Source: Treponema sp. (GTDB lineage Bacteria > Spirochaetota > Spirochaetia > Treponematales > Breznakiellaceae). From it: a DNA stretch of 8,587 nucleotides. Of this stretch, positions 1 through 5,679 are shown piece after piece. The first letter of the stretch is position 1. Each line of letters opens with the position of its first letter. The notes beneath the pieces were generated by a model. It did no database searches and had not been told where the DNA came from. It saw only the letters and a program-made list of their open reading frames with translations. The stretch spans positions 1-8,587 of the forward strand of contig JAISOQ010000245.1 of NCBI GenBank assembly GCA_031275515.1, in the 5' to 3' direction. The position numbers and the translations under genes are program-made.

Positions 1-76
1 CCGACAGTTGGAGCTTTATCTTGAGACTTTCATCTTTTTCGTCATCAAAACCCGGAATTATATCATTATTAGTCAT
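1..76 (-). CDS. 5' end of an unidentified protein gene (partial, runs off left edge)
   Basis: Read on the minus strand from an ATG at 76-74 there are 25 open codons to the window edge, beginning MTNNDIIPGFDDEKDESL, an acidic, hydrophilic start with no signal peptide. The start is chosen because AAAGGGAG (minus strand, 88-81) lies 4 nt upstream. An in-frame ATG at 100-98 would add eight residues but has only a G-run 2 nt before it. A promoter candidate on the same strand lies at 181-207. The gene is divergent from iolD, a position often taken by a regulator of the operon, but the 25 residues show no recognisable domain, so no function is assigned. Confidence 0.6.
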   Translation of the reverse strand, partial: MTNNDIIPGFDDEKDESLKIKLQLS

Positions 77-178
77 GATGCTCCCTTTAACAAAATCCAT
101 AACCCCCAAAGCCAAGGCGCCGGATAACTATAGGAAATAAACTATGAAAACAAAATTCATAAGACAATTTCTTTGTAT

Positions 179-207
179 ATATTATAATTTTCATGCGTCT
201 TTGTCAA
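179..207 (-). promoter_or_regulatory. Putative sigma-70-type promoter for the minus-strand gene
   Basis: On the minus strand a perfect TTGACA (207-202) is followed by a perfect TATAAT (186-181) at 15 nt, or by TAATAT (184-179) at the ideal 17 nt. The region is AT-rich and lies about 100 nt upstream of the start at 76, in the correct orientation. In AT-rich DNA the -10 match alone would mean little; the exact -35 hexamer is what makes this credible. No transcription data are available. Confidence 0.45.
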
Positions 208-249
208 ACTGTTTATGGCGATGACCGGCAATTTTATATTTAGCACTAA

Positions 250-290
250 ATATGGGAAAAAGGCCTTGAATTTGCCTAAAAAACCCATAT
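250..290. repeat. Interrupted inverted repeat (possible operator or RNA hairpin)
   Basis: ATATGGG (250-256) is matched by CCCATAT (284-290), and inside it AGGC (261-264) by GCCT (274-277), with A-runs of 4 and 6 nt between the paired blocks and a 9-nt centre. It sits between the AT-rich left half of the intergenic region and the GC-rich repeat. It could be a protein-binding dyad for a regulator of the divergent genes or a transcript hairpin. No T-run follows, so a simple terminator on the plus strand is unlikely. Confidence 0.35.
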
Positions 291-297
291 ACAGCGG

Positions 298-457
298 GGC
301 TGTTTCAAAACTATCATCAGCAAGTTAGGGAGGGGGCAGCCGCCCCCTACGGGCGCATCACGGATGCGCCCTACCCCCACTACGGGGGCTCCGCCCCCGT
401 AACGCCCCCGCCGGGAGGCCTTAGGCCCCCCGGACCCCCCAAAGTTTTGGAACAGCC
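298..457. repeat. Hairpin-rich intergenic repeat with 15-bp terminal inverted repeats (MITE- or REP-like)
   Basis: The left end GGCTGTTTCAAAACT (298-312) is matched by AGTTTTGGAACAGCC (443-457), whose reverse complement differs at one of 15 positions. The roughly 130 bp between them are almost entirely GC-rich palindromes. The element has no plausible gene of its own; a 61-codon minus-strand frame across it is rich in Gly and Arg and looks accidental. The same end motif recurs at 7190-7204. The structure resembles small non-autonomous mobile repeats or REP/BIME-type elements. I see no clear target-site duplication, so mobility is inferred. Confidence 0.55.
331..433. repeat. Four consecutive GC-rich stem-loops inside the repeat
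   Basis: Four hairpins are visible. Hairpin 1: AGGGGGC (331-337) with GCCCCCT (342-348), loop of 4. Hairpin 2: GGGCGCAT (351-358) with ATGCGCCC (364-371), loop of 5. Hairpin 3: TACGGGGGC (381-389) with GCCCCCGTA (393-401), loop of 3. Hairpin 4: CCGGGAGGCC (411-420) with GGCCCCCCGG (424-433), loop TTA and one A-C mismatch. Any transcript entering iolD from upstream of the repeat would carry this structured leader. None is directly followed by a T-run, so they are not standard intrinsic terminators. Confidence 0.7.
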
Positions 458-474
458 GCAAGTGAGTCTATAAT
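447..474 (+). promoter_or_regulatory. Weak promoter candidate for iolD overlapping the repeat's right end
   Basis: A perfect TATAAT (469-474) lies 16 nt downstream of TTGGAA (447-452, 4 of 6 matches to TTGACA), and this -35-like hexamer lies inside the right terminal inverted repeat. A start about 7 nt after the -10 would fall at about 481, which is also where the iolD Shine-Dalgarno AGGGAG (481-486) begins, leaving an unusually short leader. That makes the call doubtful. Another weak pair, TTGAAT (266-271) and TATACA (288-293), would instead transcribe the whole hairpin repeat. Confidence 0.3.
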
Positions 475-495
475 TTTTTTAGGGAGTTTTGACAG

Positions 496-2376
496 ATGGG
501 AAAAACAATACGACTGACCATGAGTCAGGCCGCCCTCCGGTTTCTGGACAACCAGTACATCGAAGTTGACGGAAAAGAAATCAAATTCGTCCACGGGGTC
601 TTTGGGATTTTTGGCCACGGCGTGGTCGTCGGGCTGGGAGAAGCCCTGGCCGCCGGGGATACTTCCCTCAGGTTTTACCAGGCCAAAAACGAGCAGGGCG
701 CGGGTCACGCCGCCATAGGCTTTGCCAAACAGAACAACCGCCGGCAAATAATGGCGGTATGCAGTTCCATAGGTCCCGGCGCCCTCAACATGGTTACCGC
801 CGCGGGAACCGCCACGGCGAACCACATACCGGCGCTCTTTCTGCCGTCGGATACCTTTGCCTGCCGGCAGCCCGATCCGGTGCTCCAGCAGATCGAAATA
901 CCTGCGGATTATTCCAACACCGCAAGCGACGCCTTCCGGGCGGTGAGCCGCTATTGGGACAGGGTCCAGAGGCCGGAACAGCTCATGACCGCCTTCATCA
1001 ACGCCTTCCGGGTGCTTACGGACCCGGCGGAGACCGGCGCGGTAACCGTATCGCTGCCCCAGGATGTCCAGGGTGAAGCCTATGACTACCCCGAAGAATT
1101 CCTGGCCAAACGGGTCCACCACATAGAACGGCGCATCCCCACAAAGGGCCAAATAGAGCGGGCTTTGGCCATGATCAAGGCGGCCAAAAAGCCCCTGGTC
1201 ATCTGCGGCGGCGGCGTGCGGTATTCAGACGCCGGAGCCGCCCTGGAGCAATTCTGCGCCGCCGGAAAAATCCCCTTCGCCGAAACCCAGGGGGGCAAGG
1301 GGACGATCCTCTGGGACAACCCCTACAACCTTTCCGGCATAGGGGTTACCGGCAGCCTGGGGGCGAACAAACTCGCCAAGGAAGCGGACCTCATCATCGC
1401 CGCGGGGACCAGGCTTGGGGACTTTACCACCTGTTCCAAATGGCTCTTCCAAAACCCCGCCTGCCGCATCCTGGGGATCAACGCGGCCTCCTTCGACGCT
1501 TACAAGATGAACGGGGAACCTGTCATCGCCGACGCCAAACTCACCCTGGAAGCCCTTACCCAGGCTCTCGGCGGCTATACCTCAAGCTGGGGAGGGAAGA
1601 TACAGGAAGCCCGGGATGAATGGAAGGCCGAGGTTGACCGTCTCTACAGCGAAGACTGCCCCCCCGGCGCGGACGGCAGGCCCCTGCTTTCCCAGGCCCG
1701 GGTTCTGGGGGAACTCAACGAGCGCCTGCTCCCCAAAGACGCCGTCACTGTCTCGGGATCGGGTTCCATCCCCAGCGATATGCAGCGGGTCTGGCGCACC
1801 AGGACGCCCGGCGTTTACCACATGGAATACGCCTTCTCCTGCATGGGCTACGAAGTGGCCGCCGCCCTGGGCGTCAAGATCGCCTGCCCCGGTAAAGAGG
1901 TTGTGGCCATCATAGGCGACGGCGCGTATACCATGCTTCACACGGAATTGCTGACGGCGGTTCAGGAAGGAAAGAAGATCATCCTAGTGGTCCTAGACAA
2001 CGCGGGTTTCCACTGCATAGACAATTTACAAAACAGCCAGGGCATAACCCATTTCGGCAACGAGTGGAAGACCAGGGATGAAAAGTCCGGCCTTTTGGCG
2101 GGCGCTTCCGTTCAGGTTGACTACGCCAAAAACGGCGAAAGCTGGGGCGCTTTGGGCCTCCGCGCCCGGACCCCGGAAGAACTGGCCGCCGCGGTAAAGG
2201 AAGCCCTGGCCTCCGCCAGATCTGTGGTCATCGACGTCAAGGTTGGGGCGAAAACTATGACCGGGGGGTATGAAAGCTGGTGGCGGGTCGGCACAGCCCA
2301 GGTGTCGAAGAACCCGGATGTCGAAAAAGCGGCCCGGGCCATGACGGAGGAAACCGCCAGGGCGCGGAAGTTTTAA
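496..2376 (+). CDS. iolD: 3D-(3,5/4)-trihydroxycyclohexane-1,2-dione acylhydrolase (IolD)
   Basis: This 626-residue ThDP-dependent enzyme opens the ring of trihydroxycyclohexane-1,2-dione to give 5-deoxy-D-glucuronate in cytoplasmic myo-inositol breakdown. The three-domain plan of the acetolactate-synthase superfamily is complete. The N-terminal pyrimidine-binding domain (about 30-200) contains the catalytic Glu66 in NEQGAGHAAIGFA. The middle domain covers about 215-355. The C-terminal diphosphate-binding domain (about 415-585) contains the GDG (474-476) to N502 metal/ThDP motif. The start MGKTIRLTMSQAALRFL resembles known IolD N-termini, and the length matches the family (about 630-640). AGGGAG (481-486) lies 9 nt upstream of the ATG. 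It is the first gene of the plus-strand operon, behind the hairpin repeat and followed by iolE after 93 nt. No key residue appears missing. Other superfamily members (acetolactate synthase, glyoxylate carboligase) fit less well because of the IolD-like N-terminus and the iolE neighbour. Confidence 0.95.
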   Translation: MGKTIRLTMSQAALRFLDNQYIEVDGKEIKFVHGVFGIFGHGVVVGLGEALAAGDTSLRFYQAKNEQGAGHAAIGFAKQNNRRQIMAVCSSIGPGALNMVTAAGTATANHIPALFLPSDTFACRQPDPVLQQIEIPADYSNTASDAFRAVSRYWDRVQRPEQLMTAFINAFRVLTDPAETGAVTVSLPQDVQGEAYDYPEEFLAKRVHHIERRIPTKGQIERALAMIKAAKKPLVICGGGVRYSDAGAALEQFCAAGKIPFAETQGGKGTILWDNPYNLSGIGVTGSLGANKLAKEADLIIAAGTRLGDFTTCSKWLFQNPACRILGINAASFDAYKMNGEPVIADAKLTLEALTQALGGYTSSWGGKIQEARDEWKAEVDRLYSEDCPPGADGRPLLSQARVLGELNERLLPKDAVTVSGSGSIPSDMQRVWRTRTPGVYHMEYAFSCMGYEVAAALGVKIACPGKEVVAIIGDGAYTMLHTELLTAVQEGKKIILVVLDNAGFHCIDNLQNSQGITHFGNEWKTRDEKSGLLAGASVQVDYAKNGESWGALGLRARTPEELAAAVKEALASARSVVIDVKVGAKTMTGGYESWWRVGTAQVSKNPDVEKAARAMTEETARARKF

Positions 2377-2400
2377 GAAGCGGACGGATATTTGGCAGGC

Positions 2401-2429
2401 GGCGGGCAGAACCGTTCTTTCCTGCCGCC
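2401..2429 (+). other. Stem-loop in the iolD-iolE gap
   Basis: GGCGGGCAG (2401-2409) can pair with CTGCCGCC (2422-2429) through eight base pairs with one bulged G (2404) around a 12-nt loop. It lies in the only sizeable gap within the operon (2377-2469), ahead of the iolE Shine-Dalgarno AGGAG (2459-2463). No T-run follows, so it would more likely affect mRNA stability or relative expression than end transcription. It may be a chance result of GC-rich sequence. Confidence 0.35.
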
Positions 2430-2469
2430 AATCACCGCCCGGCGGAAATAAACTCTTTAGGAGAAGAAC

Positions 2470-3354
2470 ATGAGTGATATAAAATTAGCGATTGCCCCCA
2501 TAGGGTGGACCAATGACGATCTTCCTGAACTGGGGGGAGAGATTCCTTTTGAACAGTGCGTCAGCGAAATGGCCCTGGCGGGATTCGCCGGGAGCGAAGT
2601 GGGAAACAAGTACCCCAAGGATCCGGCTGTTCTCAACAAGGCATTAAAGCTCCGGGGGCTCACCATCTGCAACGCCTGGTTCAGCGCCTTCCTGACCACC
2701 CGGCCCTACGAAGAGGTGGAGGCGGCTTTCATCAAGCGCCGGGACTTCCTTTACGAAACGGGCGCCAGGGTCATAGGCGCTGCGGAACAGGGACATTCCA
2801 TTCAGGGGCTGGACTGCCCGGTCCTTGAGGCCAAGCCGGTTTTTTCCGGCGAGGAATGGAAGCGGCTCTGCGAAGGGCTCAATAAGCTGGGGAAGAAGGC
2901 CGCCGAAAAGGGGATGAAGCTCACCTACCATCACCACATGGGGACCGGGGTCCAGACCGCCGCGGAAATAGACCGGCTTATGGAAAACACCGATCCCGCC
3001 CTGCTTGGCCTCCTCTACGATACGGGGCACCTGGTGTTCTCCGGGGAGGATCACCTGGCGGCGCTGAATAAGTGGATAGGCCGTATCGGCCACGTCCACC
3101 TCAAGGACATGCGGGCCCCGATACGGGAAAAGGCGAAAAACGAAAAATGGTCGTTCCTCCAGGCGGTCAAGGCCGGGGTCTTTACCGTTCCCGGCGACGG
3201 AAACGTAGATTTTGTACCGGTTTTCGACGCCCTTAAAAAAAGCGGGTACAAAGGCTGGTGGGTGGTGGAAGCCGAGCAGGACCCGGCCAGGGCGAATCCC
3301 CTGGAATACGCCGTCAAAGCCCGGGCCTACATCCGGGACAAAGCCGGCATTTAA
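2470..3354 (+). CDS. iolE: Inosose dehydratase (IolE)
   Basis: This 294-residue protein removes water from 2-keto-myo-inositol (scyllo-inosose) to give trihydroxycyclohexane-1,2-dione, the IolD substrate. It is a single TIM-barrel domain of the xylose-isomerase-like / AP-endonuclease-2 family. The N-terminal stretch IGWTNDDLPELGGEIPFEQC (11-30) is typical of IolE. Likely metal and substrate positions include the HHHMGTG segment (154-160), LLYDTGH (D184, H187), HVHLKDM (208-214) and the late EAEQ (267-270). Length matches the family (about 297). The start has AGGAG at 2459-2463, 6 nt upstream. Adjacency to iolD supports the assignment over other sugar-phosphate isomerase/epimerase relatives. 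The stop codon is 13 nt before the next gene, so the two are cotranscribed. Confidence 0.94.
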   Translation: MSDIKLAIAPIGWTNDDLPELGGEIPFEQCVSEMALAGFAGSEVGNKYPKDPAVLNKALKLRGLTICNAWFSAFLTTRPYEEVEAAFIKRRDFLYETGARVIGAAEQGHSIQGLDCPVLEAKPVFSGEEWKRLCEGLNKLGKKAAEKGMKLTYHHHMGTGVQTAAEIDRLMENTDPALLGLLYDTGHLVFSGEDHLAALNKWIGRIGHVHLKDMRAPIREKAKNEKWSFLQAVKAGVFTVPGDGNVDFVPVFDALKKSGYKGWWVVEAEQDPARANPLEYAVKARAYIRDKAGI

Positions 3355-3363
3355 GGGGAGGGA
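3355..3363 (+). promoter_or_regulatory. Ribosome binding site that sets the PGK-homologue start
   Basis: GGGGAGGGA directly follows the iolE stop codon, with GGAGG at 3357-3361, 6 nt before the ATG at 3368. The same reading frame is open back to an ATG at 3212, but that upstream part lies inside iolE and has no PGK-like content, so 3368 is taken as the true start. Confidence 0.8.
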
Positions 3364-3367
3364 CCGC

Positions 3368-4621
3368 ATGAGATTCGGTATTAATACCCTGGATGACCTG
3401 GACGTAAAAGACAAGACCGTCCTCTGTAGAATCGACATTAACCAGCCGGTAGACCGGGCGGCAGGGACCCTCAAGGACACCACCCGGATTGAAGCGTGCA
3501 TCCCTACGATCAGGGAGTTGAGCGAAAAGGGGGCGAAACTGGCGCTTATGGCCCACCAGGGGAGCGACATCGAGTACAAAAACTTCTACACCACGGAACC
3601 CCACGCGAAAGCGCTGTCCAAACTCCTGGGAAAGGAAGTCCGTTTCATCGACGATGTCTGCGGCCCTGCGGCCAGGGAAGCCGTCAAGTCCCTCAAGGCC
3701 GGAGACATCCTTCTTCTGGACAATGTTCGTTTTATGTCGGAGGAGCAGACCCTCTTTGAAACCAAACTCCTCCTTTCCCATGAAGAACAGGCCAAGACGC
3801 TGCTGGTACGCAAACTCGCCCCCTTAGCCGACCTCTACGTCTGCGACGCCTTTGCCGCAGCCCACCGGGATCAGCCCAGCCTCTGCGCCTTTGAACAGCT
3901 CCTTCCCAGCGCTATGGGCCGCCTCTTTGAGGAGGAGTTCTGCGTCATCTCGGGGCTCATGGAAAAGCCCGAACGGCCCTGCGTCTTTGTCCTGGGAGGC
4001 GCGAAGATCAGCGACGCCTTCCTTATGATGAGCGCCGTCCTGGGCAGCGGCGCGGCGGACAAGGCGCTTACCGGCGGGCTGGCAGGAGAAGTGCTCCTCT
4101 GGGCCGATGGTAAGGACATAGGGGAACCGGCCCGGGCCTTCATCAAGAAGGAAGGCTACGGGGACCTGGTAGAAACCGCCAAAGAACTTCTGGCAAAGTA
4201 CCGGGACAGGATTGTTATGCCCCAAGGTTTTGCCGCGGTCATTGACGGCAGGCGGATAGAATACCCCCTGGGGCAGCTCCCTCCCGGCGTCATGATCCTT
4301 GACATCAGCGCCGCCGCAGCGGAACAGTACCAGAAGATCATCCGTTCCGCCAAAACGGTTTTCGTCAACGGCCCTATGGGGGTCTTTGAGCAGGAACCCT
4401 CGGAGAAAGGCACCAAAATGGTATGGGACGCTCTGGGGGATACCCCCGCGTATACGGTAATAGGCGGCGGCGACAGCATTACCGCCGCTAAAAAGTACGG
4501 AAAAACAAAAGACATTAATTACATCTGTACCGGCGGGGGCGCGTTGATTCGTTTTCTCACCGGGGAAGAACTGCCGGTGGTTAAAGCCCTCCGGCGGGGA
4601 TCGAAAATTCAACAGAAGTAA
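3368..4621 (+). CDS. pgk: Phosphoglycerate kinase family protein (archaeal-like)
   Basis: This is a full-length 417-residue PGK-fold kinase, expected to interconvert 1,3-bisphosphoglycerate plus ADP with 3-phosphoglycerate plus ATP. Family landmarks are in order: RIDINQP (21-27, canonical RxDxNxP), DTTRIEACIPTI (37-48), LLLDNVRF (115-122), DAFAAAHRDQPSL (160-172), LGGAKISDAF (209-218), NGPMGVFE (334-341), GGGDSITAA (366-374) and TGGGALIRFLTGEELP (388-403). The HQG and AHRxQPSL wording is closer to archaeal PGKs than to the usual bacterial enzyme. Most basic-patch residues that hold the 3-phosphoglycerate are present (R21, R40, H63, R121, R167), but the arginine of the normal HLGR/HQGR motif is serine (S66) within a changed segment (HQGSDIEYKNF). 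It lies 13 nt after iolE and 14 nt before the GAPDH homologue, so the two form a functional pair. It could be a true glycolytic PGK or a kinase for a related acyl phosphate. Confidence 0.87.
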   Translation: MRFGINTLDDLDVKDKTVLCRIDINQPVDRAAGTLKDTTRIEACIPTIRELSEKGAKLALMAHQGSDIEYKNFYTTEPHAKALSKLLGKEVRFIDDVCGPAAREAVKSLKAGDILLLDNVRFMSEEQTLFETKLLLSHEEQAKTLLVRKLAPLADLYVCDAFAAAHRDQPSLCAFEQLLPSAMGRLFEEEFCVISGLMEKPERPCVFVLGGAKISDAFLMMSAVLGSGAADKALTGGLAGEVLLWADGKDIGEPARAFIKKEGYGDLVETAKELLAKYRDRIVMPQGFAAVIDGRRIEYPLGQLPPGVMILDISAAAAEQYQKIIRSAKTVFVNGPMGVFEQEPSEKGTKMVWDALGDTPAYTVIGGGDSITAAKKYGKTKDINYICTGGGALIRFLTGEELPVVKALRRGSKIQQK

Positions 4622-4635
4622 GAGGAGAAACAAAC

Positions 4636-5667
4636 ATGGTAAAAGTTGGAGTAGCGGGTTACGGGGTAATAGGGCAGCGCCTGGCGGACGGCGTGGCCTT
4701 ACAGAAGGACATGGAACTTGTGGGTATCGCGGACCTTGCCCCTACCCTCTCGATCCGGGCGCTCAGGGAAAAAGGGATGCCCTACGATCTCTATCTGGTC
4801 GAAGGGGCGGACAAGGCGCAGTTTGACGCCGCAGGAATTCCCTATAAAGGCAGCTTTCATGACCTCATCGGGAAAGTAGATGTGATGCTTGATTCTTCCC
4901 CCGGCGGCGTCGGGGCCAAAAACAAGGAACTCTACGAAAAGGCCGGAGTTAAAGCCATTTTCCAGGGGGGCGAAAAAAATTCCGTGGCGGACGTTTTCTT
5001 TCACGGATATGCCAACTACGAGAAGGGCCTGGGAGCGAATTACCTCAAGCTCACAAGCTGCAACACCACCGGCCTTATCCGGTCGGTAGACTGCCTGGAC
5101 CGGGCCTATGGGGTTGACCGGGTAGCCATCACCATCATACGCCGCGCAGCCGATCCCGGCGACTACCACCGGGGCCTCACCAACGCCCTGCAAATGGACA
5201 AGGCCCCTTCCCATCAGGCCCTGGACCTTATGACCATCATGCCCCATGTGGAAGCGACGGGTATCCTGGTGCATACCCCGGTTACCCACGGCCATATCAT
5301 TACCGTGGTCGCCCACGGCAAAAACGGAAAGAAGATCACCCGGGACATGGCCCTGGAAGCCTTCAAGACCCACGACCGGATCCGGGTGGTACGCCTGGCG
5401 GATGGGTTCCTCGGCAACGCCTCTTTCTTCCGGTATGCCCGGGACCTGGGGAATCCCCGGGGCGATATGTACGAAATCGGCCTTTGGGAAGACAGCATTG
5501 TTGAAAGCGGCGATAATATCATGTATGCTATTAACATACCCCAGGAATCGGTGACCATTCCGGAAACTATGGACGGCATAAGGGCGGCCATGAAGATGCA
5601 GAGTGATTCCAGGAGCGCCACCGGGGAAACCAACAAGTACCTGGGCCTGGGGAAATGGAAAAAGTAA
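4636..5667 (+). CDS. Type II (archaeal-type) glyceraldehyde-3-phosphate dehydrogenase homologue
   Basis: This 343-residue NAD(P)-dependent phosphorylating aldehyde dehydrogenase belongs to the archaeal GAPDH family, not the usual bacterial GapA. It has an N-terminal Rossmann motif GVAGYGVIG (5-13). The catalytic Cys142 lies in SCNTTGL (141-147), preceded by PGGVGAKNKELYEKAGVKAI (89-108) and QGGEK (110-114). The RRAADP block (169-174) follows, then a candidate catalytic His220 and the C-terminal IRA...TNKYLGLG typical of the family. Asp33 at the end of the second strand (IADLAP) could favour NAD over NADP. Blocks that read KKGPxNAI, PSHHGPD and PTTLMHVH in archaeal enzymes (from memory) read HRGLTNAL, PSHQALD and PVTHGHII here, so substrate specificity may differ. 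GAGGAG (4622-4627) precedes the ATG by 8 nt. The gene lies between the PGK homologue and the malic enzyme with gaps of 14 and 12 nt, so the product probably feeds its acyl phosphate to the PGK homologue. Confidence 0.88.
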   Translation: MVKVGVAGYGVIGQRLADGVALQKDMELVGIADLAPTLSIRALREKGMPYDLYLVEGADKAQFDAAGIPYKGSFHDLIGKVDVMLDSSPGGVGAKNKELYEKAGVKAIFQGGEKNSVADVFFHGYANYEKGLGANYLKLTSCNTTGLIRSVDCLDRAYGVDRVAITIIRRAADPGDYHRGLTNALQMDKAPSHQALDLMTIMPHVEATGILVHTPVTHGHIITVVAHGKNGKKITRDMALEAFKTHDRIRVVRLADGFLGNASFFRYARDLGNPRGDMYEIGLWEDSIVESGDNIMYAINIPQESVTIPETMDGIRAAMKMQSDSRSATGETNKYLGLGKWKK

Positions 5668-5679
5668 GAGGAAAAACGT

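Noticed and set aside
144..224. A 26-codon plus-strand frame (MKTKFIRQF...) in the AT-rich intergenic part, with AGGAA upstream
   Set aside because: It is very short, overlaps the minus-strand promoter candidate, and its sequence shows no sign of a real leader peptide or small protein.
298..457. CRISPR array or riboswitch
   Set aside because: The hairpins differ from each other and there are no regularly spaced identical repeats. I recognise no conserved riboswitch core.
276..461. A 61-codon minus-strand frame across the hairpin repeat
   Set aside because: The translation is Gly/Arg-rich and simply reflects the palindromic GC-rich repeat; there is no convincing start site.
3212..3367. 52-codon N-terminal extension of the PGK homologue
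   Set aside because: This part lies inside iolE in another frame, has no PGK-like sequence, and a strong Shine-Dalgarno points to the ATG at 3368.
2644..3579. A 311-codon minus-strand frame across iolE and the start of the PGK gene
   Set aside because: It is antisense to two well-supported genes and has no family motifs; it is a composition shadow.
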